A stretch of DNA of 64,000 nucleotides from WTFY01 sp965203725 (GTDB taxonomy: Bacteria; Pseudomonadota; Gammaproteobacteria; UBA4575), in contig CBDBDH010000001.1 of NCBI GenBank assembly GCA_965203725.1, forward strand, positions 310,001 to 374,000. The letters run 5' to 3'. Made by a program: the position numbers and the translations under genes. The notes below the pieces were generated by a model, which ran no database searches, was not told the DNA's origin, and saw only the letters and a program-made list of their open reading frames with translations. Below are positions 24,532-35,931 of the stretch, piece by piece. The first letter of the stretch is position 1. Every line of letters starts with the position of its first letter.

Positions 24532-25140
24532 ATGTTAGTAGTGGGTCTTACAGGCGGAATCGGCTGCGGCAAGTCGGCCGTTGCCGGCATCTTTGAGCAG
24601 GACTTCCGGGTGCCGGTCATCGATGCCGACGTCATCGCCCGACAGCTCACGGAGACCGATGAAATCCGTGAACGGTTATACCGGGCCATCGGAGACAAGT
24701 ATTTCGACCGTCAGCGAACCCTGTTGCGCGACCGGCTCCGACGGGCCGTCTTCGCGGATGCCGGCCTTCGCCGCACCCTGGAAGACCTGCTGCATCCCCT
24801 GATATACCGGGAAATCAGGCAAAGGCTCGGCCGGCTCGATGCCGCGTACTGCATTGTCGTGGTGCCCCTGCTGCTTGAGACGGAAGGCGCCGGCCTGGCC
24901 GATCGCATTCTCGTCATCGACTGCAGCGTCGAGCAACAGCTCGAGCGCGTCACGGCGCGCGACCGGTGCGACCCGGCGCATGCAAAAGCCATCATTTCAG
25001 CACAGCTGGATCGCGACGCCCGGCTTGCGCGCGCCGATGATGTCCTCGAAAATGACAACGGCCTGGAAAGTTTGCGGGAAAAGGTTGCTATACTGCATGA
25101 CAGGTACAGTACTTTGGGTCATCCCCCGGATGTGTCGTGA
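24532..25140 (+). CDS. coaE: Dephospho-CoA kinase
   Basis: This 202-residue kinase performs the last step of coenzyme A synthesis. The P-loop GLTGGIGCGKSAV is at residues 5-17, followed by VIDADVIARQL; the later VVPLLLETEG and VTARDRCD blocks are typical. It overlaps zapD by four bases (GTGA). The coaE-zapD pair is conserved in gammaproteobacteria, usually followed by yacG, which is not present here. Confidence 0.95.
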   Translation: MLVVGLTGGIGCGKSAVAGIFEQDFRVPVIDADVIARQLTETDEIRERLYRAIGDKYFDRQRTLLRDRLRRAVFADAGLRRTLEDLLHPLIYREIRQRLGRLDAAYCIVVVPLLLETEGAGLADRILVIDCSVEQQLERVTARDRCDPAHAKAIISAQLDRDARLARADDVLENDNGLESLREKVAILHDRYSTLGHPPDVS

Positions 25141-25916
25141 CCGAGCGCTCCACAACGTCTTTCATCACCTACGAGCAGCCGCTGAACGAGAGAATACGTA
25201 CCTTTTTGCGTTATGAGCAGCTGTCCGACCGGTTTGCATTCTTCGCTCGACAGGAAGGGCCTTACGACACCCACGGGGCACTGCTCACGCTGATCGAGAT
25301 GTTCAGCCTGGTTTCCCGCGGGGATGTCAAACAGGAGCTGTTGAAACAGATCAGGCAACAGGTCGATGCGCTGGAACTGCTTGCCAACCAGCCCAAGATC
25401 GACACTGTCAAGCTGAACCACATCCTGGTCGGACACAAGGCGGTTTACGACGAACTGCATGCGGTTCACGGCCAGATCATTGACCACCTGAAAAACAACG
25501 ATTTCATCGGCAGCATCCGACAGAGAACCTCGGTCCCCGGAGGCACCTGCGACTTTGACGTTCCGGAGTACCACCACTGGCTGGCACAACCGTTTTCAAA
25601 ACGCAAGAAGGCGTTGATGGAATGGTTTGAACCATTCCAGGTCGTTGAGAAAGGCATCTCCAAGTCCCTGCAGCTGATCCGGCAAAGCGTGCCCTTCAGC
25701 CAAAAGCCGGCCGCAAACGGTTTCTACCACCAGAACCTGGACCCGGGCACCCCGTGCCAGATGATTCGCATCCGCGTGAACAAGGCCTATTTCCCGGAGT
25801 GCAGCGCGGGAAAACAGCGTTTCACCATACGCTTTCTGACCGTGTCCCGCCCGGGCGAAAGGCCCAGGCAGACCGACCACGACATCAAGTTCAAACTGGC
25901 CTGCTGCGGCTTCTAG
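25137..25916 (+). CDS. zapD: Cell-division protein ZapD
   Basis: The 259-residue cytoplasmic protein bundles FtsZ filaments. Family features include TSFITYEQPLNERIRTFLRYEQL at the N terminus, LIRQSVPFSQKPAANGFYHQNLD, and CQMIRIRV near the C-terminal beta domain. It starts with GTG inside the coaE stop. Instead of yacG, the convergent Nudix-fusion gene ends 16 bases after its stop. Confidence 0.95.
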   Translation: MTERSTTSFITYEQPLNERIRTFLRYEQLSDRFAFFARQEGPYDTHGALLTLIEMFSLVSRGDVKQELLKQIRQQVDALELLANQPKIDTVKLNHILVGHKAVYDELHAVHGQIIDHLKNNDFIGSIRQRTSVPGGTCDFDVPEYHHWLAQPFSKRKKALMEWFEPFQVVEKGISKSLQLIRQSVPFSQKPAANGFYHQNLDPGTPCQMIRIRVNKAYFPECSAGKQRFTIRFLTVSRPGERPRQTDHDIKFKLACCGF

Positions 25917-25932
25917 CCGGTCTCGATCCGTC

Positions 25933-26883
25933 CTACTGCCATACGGCGCGGATGGCGGCCACACCCTGGGCACCATGAGCCCTGGCCACTTCGATGTCGG
26001 CCTCGCCCAGGCCGCCGATGGCATATACCGGAAGGGCACTTTCCCGTGCCAGGCGGGCGAACCGCTTCCAGCCCAGCACCTCGCTGGACGCAGCGGATAC
26101 TTTCTCGCGCACCGGGCCCAGAAATATGTAATCCAGGCCCGTTTGCGAGGCATGCAGCACTTCTTCGAGGGTGTGGCAGGAAGCACTGACCAGGTACTCC
26201 CTGCCCAGCGGCCTGGTTTTCGCGGCGCACAGCCTGCGGCTGGTCAAATGCAGGCCGTGCGCGCCGGTCTGTTCGAGTAACGGGGCCTCGGCATTCAACA
26301 CCAGGCGCGCCTGGTGGCGGCGGCATTCCTGCAGGCAGTCCCCGGCCAGGCGCAGATAGTGCTGGCGGTCCAGTTCGTGGGAGCGAAAGTGAACCAGGCT
26401 GACTTCGGCCTGCCTGACGGTGTCCCTGAAGTGGCGCAGGAAATCCCGGACCTGCCCCGCATCCGGGGTGACGCAGACCAGTCCCGGCAGCTGCAGTGCA
26501 CGCACGATGCCGTGGTTGGCCTTCGGAAAACGCAGGCCGTCCAGGGCCTGCAGGCTTGTCCAGCCGAACTCCTGTCCCTCGACGCCGCGTACCCTGCCCG
26601 AATAGTCCGTCACCAGGAAAACATCCAGGAAAACCTCCCGGTCCGCATAGGAGTACGGGACCTGGATCAATGGACGGCAGCGGCACATGTCGATGTCCAG
26701 CTCCTCCTTGAGCTCGCGCTGCAGTCCGGACTCGGGAGACTCGCCGGCCTCCAGCTTGCCGCCCGGAAACTCGGCCAGACCGCCCAGGTGACGGTCCGCG
26801 GGCCGCTTCATCACCAGAATTTCGTCCCTGGAGTTTCTCACGATGCCAACCACTACATGCAGGCAGGGCGCATCCGAACCCAC
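25933..26883 (-). CDS. Nudix hydrolase fused to ThiE-like domain
   Basis: The 316-residue protein joins a MutT-type Nudix domain (residues about 1-130) to a thiamine-phosphate-synthase-like TIM barrel (about 135-316). The Nudix box runs from GGKLEAGE to RELKEELDI, with Asp in place of the usual Gly after EEL. The barrel contains SASCHTLEEVLHASQTGLDYIFLGPV and ALPVYAIGGL, the phosphate-binding end of ThiE/TenI-like folds. The fusion is common in gammaproteobacteria; the Nudix half probably sanitises oxidised nucleotides. Activity of the ThiE-like half is uncertain. It lies 11 bases downstream of argJ. Confidence 0.9.
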   Translation of the reverse strand: MGSDAPCLHVVVGIVRNSRDEILVMKRPADRHLGGLAEFPGGKLEAGESPESGLQRELKEELDIDMCRCRPLIQVPYSYADREVFLDVFLVTDYSGRVRGVEGQEFGWTSLQALDGLRFPKANHGIVRALQLPGLVCVTPDAGQVRDFLRHFRDTVRQAEVSLVHFRSHELDRQHYLRLAGDCLQECRRHQARLVLNAEAPLLEQTGAHGLHLTSRRLCAAKTRPLGREYLVSASCHTLEEVLHASQTGLDYIFLGPVREKVSAASSEVLGWKRFARLARESALPVYAIGGLGEADIEVARAHGAQGVAAIRAVWQ

Positions 26884-26894
26884 GGGAGAAATGC

Positions 26895-28112
26895 TCAGCT
26901 GCGGTACTCCGAGTTGATCCTTACGTAGTCGTGCGAGAGGTCCGTGGTCCAGATCTGTGCGCCAGCATCCCCCGCACCGAGTTGCAGCCTCAGCTCGAGT
27001 TCCTCGCCGCGCATCGCCTGCGCACCTGCCGCTTCCGTATACTCCGGGGCCGGCTGTCCGTTCTCGATGACCGCCAGGCCGTTGATGGCCAGGGACAGGC
27101 GGTCCATGTCCAGTTCAGCGCCCGGGGCACGTCCGGCGGCGGCCACGATGCGCCCCCAGTTCGGATCGCTGGCAAAGGCCGCGGTCTTGACCAGCGGCGA
27201 GTGTGCAATGGTGAAGGCGATGTCGCGCGCCATCTTCTCGCCGGGTGCCTGCTCGACGCGGATGCAAATGTATTTCGTCGCCCCTTCACCGTCGCGGACC
27301 ATGGCCTGGGCCAGAGACAGGAACAGGGCATCCAGGGCTTCGGTGAATTCCGCCGCGGCCGGCTTCGACAGTTCACCGTAACGGGCACCGGAACGTCCTG
27401 TGGCCATCAGCACGCAGGCATCGTTGGTGGAGGTATCCCCGTCGACCGTGATGCAGTGAAACGACTGCTGTGCGCCCGCCCGGGCGAGTTGCGCAGCCTG
27501 TTCCGGATCGATTTTCAGGTCCGTGGCCACGAACGCCAGCATGGTCGCCATGTCCGGGCGAATCATTCCCGCACCCTTGGCGATGCCCGTCACCGTCACG
27601 GCCTTGCCGTCCAGCTGCAACTGCCTGGACGCCCCCTTGCAGACCGTGTCCGTGGTCATGATGGCCTGCGCCGCGCTCAGCCAGGCATCTTCTTCGAGAT
27701 CCCGGACCAGCCGGGGGCAGTGCGCGTTGATTTTCCCGACGTCCAGCCGTTCGCCGATGACCCCGGTCGAGAACGGCAGGACCTCCGTCTCCAGGCAGCC
27801 GCTCTCGCCCGCAAGCGCCGCGCAGCAGGCGCGGGCATCCTCCAGGCCCAGCTTGCCGAGGCCGGCATTGGCATTGCCGGCGTTGATGAGCAGGTAGCGG
27901 GGCTGTGCCCCGGCCAGATGGCGGCGGGCAACCGTCACGGGCGCCGCGCAAAACCGGTTGGTGGTGAACAGGGCCGCGGTATGGGCCTGTTCGCAGATTT
28001 CCACCAGTACCAGGTCATCGCGGCCCTCATAGCGCACCCCGGTCGCCGCCGTCGCCAGCCGAATGCCTTTTACAGGCGACAGTCGCTCGGGAGGATTCTG
28101 GGAAATTGCCAT
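26895..28112 (-). CDS. argJ: Bifunctional ornithine acetyltransferase / N-acetylglutamate synthase
   Basis: This 405-residue enzyme recycles acetyl groups in arginine synthesis. The autocleavage site is visible as AKGAGMIRPDMATMLAF, whose second Thr (in ATML) becomes the nucleophile of the beta chain. Other conserved parts are NAGNANAG, FSTGVIGE and DPNWGRIVAAAGRA. The ATG at 28112 (MAISQNPPERLSPVKGIRLA) is preferred; longer in-frame starts overlap the 3' end of secA. It lies 25 bases downstream of secA, the usual secA-argJ-nudix order. Confidence 0.96.
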   Translation of the reverse strand: MAISQNPPERLSPVKGIRLATAATGVRYEGRDDLVLVEICEQAHTAALFTTNRFCAAPVTVARRHLAGAQPRYLLINAGNANAGLGKLGLEDARACCAALAGESGCLETEVLPFSTGVIGERLDVGKINAHCPRLVRDLEEDAWLSAAQAIMTTDTVCKGASRQLQLDGKAVTVTGIAKGAGMIRPDMATMLAFVATDLKIDPEQAAQLARAGAQQSFHCITVDGDTSTNDACVLMATGRSGARYGELSKPAAAEFTEALDALFLSLAQAMVRDGEGATKYICIRVEQAPGEKMARDIAFTIAHSPLVKTAAFASDPNWGRIVAAAGRAPGAELDMDRLSLAINGLAVIENGQPAPEYTEAAGAQAMRGEELELRLQLGAGDAGAQIWTTDLSHDYVRINSEYRS

Positions 28113-28137
28113 GCGAGTTCGGATGGAAACCGGGTTC

Positions 28138-30858
<2,721 letters not shown>

Positions 30859-31031
30859 GCGTGCTTACATCACTCGCCCGAAAGCTGGCAGTGCATCCCG
30901 TACCGCCCGGGCCGGCGGCAAAATCCGCAGGCTCTCACGTGCTGTGTGAACGGACCCGTGCAGGAAACCGGTTTGTGGACATCGCTGGACCACGCGCGGG
31001 TCGGGTGAACTCGAAGCCGCCTGCAACCGGG

Positions 31032-31937
31032 CTATTTGACGAACTTCATCGGATCAATCTGGACGCCGTCCTTGAGCACCTCGAAGTGGACGTGGGGGCC
31101 CGTCGAGCGGCCTGTATTGCCCAGCGTGGCGATCACGTGTCCGCGCTTGACCACCTCGCCCGCCTTCACCAGCAAGTCCTTGTTGTGCGCGTAGCGCGAC
31201 ATGTACCCGTTGCCGTGATCGATTTCCACCAGGTTGCCGTAGGCGCCATTCCTGCGCGCGCGCGTCACGATTCCACCGGCAACCGCCGTCACGTCGCTGC
31301 CGGTCCGGCCGGCAAAATCCACGCCCTTGTGTTTTTCGGGACGGCCCGTAAACGGGTCGCGGCGCTTGCCGAACAGGGAGGACACCCAGCTGTACTTGAC
31401 CGGTCGGCCCTGTGGCACGGTTTCCTGCCTGACCCTCTCGTTGACCAGTGCATCGCGGATCACCTGCAGCTGGTGCTCGCGCGCCTCCAGACTGTTCTGG
31501 ATCGTTTCGAATTCGGATTCAATCTGCAGGCTCTTGCCGCCGGAGGTCTCCGCCACCCCGGACGGACCCCCGATCCCGGATTCCGGCACGAAGCTGAACT
31601 CTTCGGGCTCAAGGCCTGCCATCTCGATCAGCACGCTGCCGAGGACGTCGATGCGCTGCACCTGGGCCTGCAGCATCCCGGCCTGGGTGGTCAATGCGCT
31701 GACCTCGGCCCGGGTTTCCTCGCGGGCCTGCTGCAAACGCTGTTTGTGTTCCGCGATGTCCTCCCTCCACTGGCTCAGGATCACTTCGTTGCCGAAGAAA
31801 ATGCCCAGCATGTATCCGCTGCCAAGCAGTGCCGTCAGCATCAGCATGGCCGCACCAATCAATCCGGCCCGGTACCACCTGCGCGGCTCGACATACAGGA
31901 GACGTAGGCGTGGACGGGGGAAAATGATAATGTTCAT
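31032..31937 (-). CDS. M23-family peptidoglycan endopeptidase, membrane-anchored
   Basis: This 301-residue protein has one N-terminal membrane helix (about 23-48), a periplasmic coiled coil of about 100 residues, and a C-terminal LytM/M23 domain. The zinc motifs are intact: HKGVDFAG, and GRSTGPHVHFEVL with the HxH pair. It resembles the M23 proteins commonly found between lpxC and secA in gammaproteobacteria. It probably cuts peptidoglycan cross-links or activates amidases during growth or division. It is divergent from dciA with 51 bases between them. Confidence 0.92.
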   Translation of the reverse strand: MNIIIFPRPRLRLLYVEPRRWYRAGLIGAAMLMLTALLGSGYMLGIFFGNEVILSQWREDIAEHKQRLQQAREETRAEVSALTTQAGMLQAQVQRIDVLGSVLIEMAGLEPEEFSFVPESGIGGPSGVAETSGGKSLQIESEFETIQNSLEAREHQLQVIRDALVNERVRQETVPQGRPVKYSWVSSLFGKRRDPFTGRPEKHKGVDFAGRTGSDVTAVAGGIVTRARRNGAYGNLVEIDHGNGYMSRYAHNKDLLVKAGEVVKRGHVIATLGNTGRSTGPHVHFEVLKDGVQIDPMKFVK

Positions 31938-31988
31938 GACTGTTATGGTTGATCTGGATTACTGAACATTCCTACCGGGCTCATCCGG

Positions 31989-32414
31989 ATGCAGAAACTC
32001 TCCTCATACATCAGCACAGGCCTGCACGACAAGACCCGGCTGCTGCACCGGCTCACCCTGAGCCTGAGGATGCAGTTGCCGGCCACGCTGGCCAGTCACT
32101 GCTGGGTCGCGGGCATCGATAACCGGACCCTGACGGTCATCACGGATGACCCGGGCCATGCCAGCCTGCTCCGGTTCCAGCAGTATGAAATCCTGAAACA
32201 GCTTAACCAGGAACTGGGCCTCGCGGTAAGAGAATACCTAAATCGGCTAAAGATTAAAATCCGAAAGACCACCGGCGAGCCAAAACCGCCCACACCGGCA
32301 ACGCCCCTCTCCGGGCGCAGTGCCCGCCATATCGACGCGTGTGCCGACCACGTGCAGGACCGCGAACTGAAGGAAGCGCTGCGCCGTTTGGCGCGACAAG
32401 GCAGGGAGGACTGA
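31989..32414 (+). CDS. dciA: DciA-family helicase-loading protein (DUF721)
   Basis: The 141-residue protein has the DUF721/DciA domain in its first 95 residues (SLRMQLPATLASHCWVAGIDNRTLTVITDD, LLRFQQYEILKQLN), followed by a Pro-rich linker and a charged tail. DciA loads the replicative helicase in bacteria without DnaC. Its location next to lpxC and secA is usual outside enterobacteria. It is convergent with lpxC, 17 bases apart. Confidence 0.88.
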   Translation: MQKLSSYISTGLHDKTRLLHRLTLSLRMQLPATLASHCWVAGIDNRTLTVITDDPGHASLLRFQQYEILKQLNQELGLAVREYLNRLKIKIRKTTGEPKPPTPATPLSGRSARHIDACADHVQDRELKEALRRLARQGRED

Positions 32415-32431
32415 AGGGCTCCGGACCGGCG

Positions 32432-33349
32432 CTAGACATTGGCGCTGATGGGCGAACTGTAGAAGATCGGCACTTTCTCCTCGCCATCCTCGAACGTGAC
32501 CTCTTCCCAGGCGCTCGTGTCTTCGACCAGCTTTCTCAGCAGCTTGTTGTTCAGGGCATGGCCGGACTTGTAACCGCTGAACGCACCGATCAGGCTGTGG
32601 CCCAGCAGGTACAGATCGCCGATGGCGTCCAGGATCTTGTGCTTGACAAACTCGTCCTCGTAGCGCAGGCCGTCCTCGTTCAGGATACGGTGTTCATCCA
32701 CGGCAATCGAGTTGTCCAGGCTCCCCCCCAGTGCCAGGTTGCGCGAACGCAGGGCCTCGAAATCGCGCATGAAGCCGAAGGTGCGTGAGCGTGATATTTC
32801 CTTGACGAAGGAAGTCGTGGAAAAATCCAGTTCGGCCTTTTGCGGGCCCGCCTTGAAGACCGGGTGATCAAAATCGATCATGAAGCCGACCTTGAATCCG
32901 TCAAACGGATCAAACCGCGCCCACTTGTCGCCCTCCTTGACCTTCACGGACTTGGTGATGCGGATGAATTTCTTGGCGGCATTCTGCTCGACAATGCCCG
33001 AGGATTGCACCAGGAAGACGAAGGGGCCGGCGCTGCCATCCATGATGGGCACTTCGGGCGCACTGACATCCACGTACGCATTGTCGATGCCCAGACCGGC
33101 CATTGCCGAGAGCAGGTGCTCGACCGTGGAAATGCGCACGCCGTCAGAAACCAGCGTCGTGGACAGGCTGGTGTCGCCCACATTCTCGGGATTGGCCTTG
33201 ATTTCCACGGGCGGATCAAGGTCCACGCGGCGGAAAATGACCCCGGAATCCACGGGAGCCGGGCGCAGGGTCAGGTAGATTTTCTTGCCGGTGTGTAAGC
33301 CTACACCCGTCGCACGTATGACGTTCTTTAATGTTCTTTGTTGTATCAC
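32432..33349 (-). CDS. lpxC: UDP-3-O-acyl-N-acetylglucosamine deacetylase LpxC
   Basis: The 305-residue zinc enzyme performs the committed step of lipid A synthesis. The conserved parts are IRATGVGLHTG, STVEHLLSAMAGLGIDN (catalytic Glu and zinc His), and HRILNEDGLRYEDEFVKHKILDAIGDLYLLG, which includes the other zinc ligands. Length equals E. coli LpxC. It closes the dcw cluster as usual, 154 bases after ftsZ, and probably has its own promoter. The C terminus is hydrophobic-poor (PIFYSSPISANV), so FtsH-mediated control cannot be judged. Confidence 0.97.
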   Translation of the reverse strand: MIQQRTLKNVIRATGVGLHTGKKIYLTLRPAPVDSGVIFRRVDLDPPVEIKANPENVGDTSLSTTLVSDGVRISTVEHLLSAMAGLGIDNAYVDVSAPEVPIMDGSAGPFVFLVQSSGIVEQNAAKKFIRITKSVKVKEGDKWARFDPFDGFKVGFMIDFDHPVFKAGPQKAELDFSTTSFVKEISRSRTFGFMRDFEALRSRNLALGGSLDNSIAVDEHRILNEDGLRYEDEFVKHKILDAIGDLYLLGHSLIGAFSGYKSGHALNNKLLRKLVEDTSAWEEVTFEDGEEKVPIFYSSPISANV

Positions 33350-33422
33350 AGAGCGTACATCCTATAGATCGCTACCCGCAGCTGATTCCTTCAGCATCCC
33401 TAAGCCGCATACCGAACAACAG

Positions 33423-33443
33423 GTAATATCCCCGTAATATTAC
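33423..33443. repeat. GTAATAT direct and inverted repeats upstream of lpxC
   Basis: GTAATAT occurs twice with an 11-bp period, and the second copy extends to the palindrome GTAATATTAC. The site lies about 75-95 bp upstream of the lpxC start, where a regulator of lpxC could bind. Confidence 0.4.
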
Positions 33444-33478
33444 ACAATTTTCCGGGGACTTCACCAGAGATTTTAACC

Positions 33479-33493
33479 CCCGGCTCCGCCGGG
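33479..33493 (-). terminator. Short GC hairpin after ftsZ
   Basis: CCCGGC and GCCGGG form a tight stem around three bases, followed on the minus strand by GGTTAAAA. It is a weak terminator at best and may allow readthrough into lpxC. Confidence 0.35.
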
Positions 33494-33503
33494 CACGCGC
33501 CGG

Positions 33504-34655
33504 TCAGTCGGCCTGCGTGCGCAAAAATGTGGGAATATCCAGATAGTCCAGATCGTACCCCTGATTTTTCCCGGCGACTTCGGCCCCGGGCCCGGCATGC
33601 ACCTTGGGGGTGCGCGCCTCGTCATCCATGACCTTGGGCTTTTTCGTCGTCGAAGTCTCGACCAGCGTCATCTTGGGCTTGGCCGGCGCCGGCGTGGTTT
33701 TCGACCCGATCCCGGTCGCCACCAGCGTCACGCGCAGGTTGTCCTGTATGGTTTCGTCGATCACCGTGCCAACGACCACCGTGGCATCATCAGATGCCAA
33801 GCCCTTGATATGGTTGCCAATTTCGTCGAATTCGCCGATGGAAAGGCCTGCGCTGGCAGTCACGTTCACCAGGATGCCCTTGGCACCCGCGATATTCACG
33901 TCCTCCAGCAGCGGGCTGGAGATGGCGGCTTCGGCGGCCTCGCGGGCCCGCTCGACGCCCGTTGCGGTGCCTGACCCCATCATGGCCATGCCCATCTCCG
34001 ACATCACCGTGCGCACATCGGCGAAATCCACGTTGATCAGTCCCGGGCAGGTTATCAGTTCGGCAATTCCCTGAACGGCACCGCGCAGGACGTCATTGGC
34101 GGACTTGAACGCATCCAGCAGGTTGGTTTCCCGACCCAGGACCGCCAGCAGCTTTTCATTGGGAATCGTGATCAGCGAGTCCACGTGCTTGACGAGTTCC
34201 TCGATGCCGGTATTGGCGACCTTCATGCGCTTGTCGCCCTCAAAGGGGAACGGCTTGGTCACCACGGCGACCGTCAAGACACCCAGTTCCTCGGCAATTT
34301 CAGCCACGACCGGAGCGGCACCCGTACCGGTTCCCCCGCCCATACCGGCAGTGATGAACAGCATATCCGCTCCCGAGATGGACTCGCGGATGCGGTCCTG
34401 GTCCTCGAGCGCCGCCTCGCGGCCCACGACCGGGTTGGCCCCGGCTCCCAGCCCCTGGGTAATGTTGTTCCCGAGCTGCAGCACCGTCTTGACATCGGTG
34501 CTTTTCAGCGCCTGTGAATCGGTGTTTGCACAAATAAAGTCCACGCCGTCAATGTTGGATTTGGCCATGTGCATGACGGCATTTCCGCCGCCTCCGCCCA
34601 CACCGATCACCTTGATGACAGCATTTTCACCATACGTATCTACCAGTTCAAACAT
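33504..34655 (-). CDS. ftsZ: Cell-division GTPase FtsZ
   Basis: The 383-residue tubulin homologue forms the Z ring. The tubulin signature GGGTGTG lies at 106-112, the nucleotide-binding GVGGGGGNAV at 18-27, and the synergy loop contains NVDFADV. The C terminus DYLDIPTFLRTQAD is the conserved peptide that binds FtsA, ZipA and ZapD. A strong ribosome-binding site (AGAGGAGAAAGG) precedes the ATG. It lies 40 bases after ftsA, typical of the cluster. Confidence 0.99.
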   Translation of the reverse strand: MFELVDTYGENAVIKVIGVGGGGGNAVMHMAKSNIDGVDFICANTDSQALKSTDVKTVLQLGNNITQGLGAGANPVVGREAALEDQDRIRESISGADMLFITAGMGGGTGTGAAPVVAEIAEELGVLTVAVVTKPFPFEGDKRMKVANTGIEELVKHVDSLITIPNEKLLAVLGRETNLLDAFKSANDVLRGAVQGIAELITCPGLINVDFADVRTVMSEMGMAMMGSGTATGVERAREAAEAAISSPLLEDVNIAGAKGILVNVTASAGLSIGEFDEIGNHIKGLASDDATVVVGTVIDETIQDNLRVTLVATGIGSKTTPAPAKPKMTLVETSTTKKPKVMDDEARTPKVHAGPGAEVAGKNQGYDLDYLDIPTFLRTQAD

Positions 34656-34695
34656 AACCTTTCTCCTCTAGATTTTCATGCTCAGCACATGAGTT

Positions 34696-35931
34696 TTAAA
34701 AGCTTCCCTGAAACCAGTTCCTTACCCTGTCGAATGCTCCTGCCACGACCGACTCGCCCGACGAGGCGTGCTGCTCCAGCATCTGGTTCTGGAAACCAAA
34801 CAAAAGCAGGCCCACCCCGGTGGCATAAATCGGATTTCTCACAACATCCACCAGGCCCGTGACGTTCTGGGCCGTGCCCAGACGCACGGGCATGTGGAAA
34901 ATTTCCTCTGCCAGGTCCACCACCCCTTCCATCCTTGAGCTGCCGCCGGTCAGGACGATGCCTGCCGCGACCAGGTCCCTGAAACCGCTGCGCTCCAGTT
35001 CGGCGAGCACCAGCGAAAGCAATTCCTCGTAGCGTGGCTCGACGATTTCAGCCAGCGTCTGGCGCGACAGCTGCCTGGATTCACGGTCCCCGGCACTGGG
35101 AACGTCAATCGTGTCGTCGGGATTCGCGAGTTGCCGCAGTGCACAGGCATACTTGATCTTGATGTCTTCGGCATGCTGGGTCGGGGTGCGCATGGCCACC
35201 GCAATGTCGTTGGTGACCTGGGTTCCGGCAATCGGTATCACGGCAGTGTGCTTGATCGCCCCGTCGGTGAACACGGCGACATCCGTGGTTCCTCCGCCGA
35301 TGTCCACCAGGCAGATCCCCAGTTCTTTTTCATCTTCCGTGAGAACGGCACTGCTCGATGCCAGCTGCTCCAGGATGATGTCGTCCACCTCCAGTCCGCA
35401 GCGGTGAATACACTTGATGATGTTCTGCGCTACACTGACCGCGCCGGTGACCAGATGAACCTTTGCCTCAAGGCGCACGCCGGACATGCCGATGGGCTCT
35501 CGAATGCCTTCCTGCTGGTCGATCACGAATTCCTGCGGCATCACCTGCAGCACTCTCTGGTCTGCGGGGATGGCCACGGCCCGGGCGGCATCGATGACAC
35601 GCTCCACATCCCCCCTGGACACTTCGCGGTCCTTGATCCCGACAATGCCGTGGGAATTCATGCTGCGGATGTGGCTGCCGGCAATCCCGGTGTACACGGA
35701 ATGCACCTGGCAGCCGGCCATCAACTCGGCTTCCTCGACCGCGCGCTGGACGGATTGCACGGTGGACTCGATATTGACGACGACACTCTTTTTCAGCCCG
35801 CGTGACGGGCTGGTCCCGAGCCCGATCACTTCCAGCTGATCCTCTTCATTCACCTCGCCGACAATCGCGGTGACCTTGGAAGTGCCGATATCCAGGCCGA
35901 CCAGGATGTCTTTTTCTGTCTTGCGGCTCAT
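34696..35931 (-). CDS. ftsA: Cell-division actin-like protein FtsA
   Basis: This 411-residue actin relative tethers FtsZ to the membrane. The N terminus KDILVGLDIGTSKVTAIVGEV is the phosphate-1 motif; LVDIGGGTTDVAVF and GIVLTGGSSRMEG are the other ATP-site motifs. The C terminus (FDRVRNWFQGSF) is the amphipathic membrane-targeting helix. The start at 35931 overlaps the ftsQ stop by four bases; a longer in-frame start is rejected. Confidence 0.98.
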   Translation of the reverse strand: MSRKTEKDILVGLDIGTSKVTAIVGEVNEEDQLEVIGLGTSPSRGLKKSVVVNIESTVQSVQRAVEEAELMAGCQVHSVYTGIAGSHIRSMNSHGIVGIKDREVSRGDVERVIDAARAVAIPADQRVLQVMPQEFVIDQQEGIREPIGMSGVRLEAKVHLVTGAVSVAQNIIKCIHRCGLEVDDIILEQLASSSAVLTEDEKELGICLVDIGGGTTDVAVFTDGAIKHTAVIPIAGTQVTNDIAVAMRTPTQHAEDIKIKYACALRQLANPDDTIDVPSAGDRESRQLSRQTLAEIVEPRYEELLSLVLAELERSGFRDLVAAGIVLTGGSSRMEGVVDLAEEIFHMPVRLGTAQNVTGLVDVVRNPIYATGVGLLLFGFQNQMLEQHASSGESVVAGAFDRVRNWFQGSF

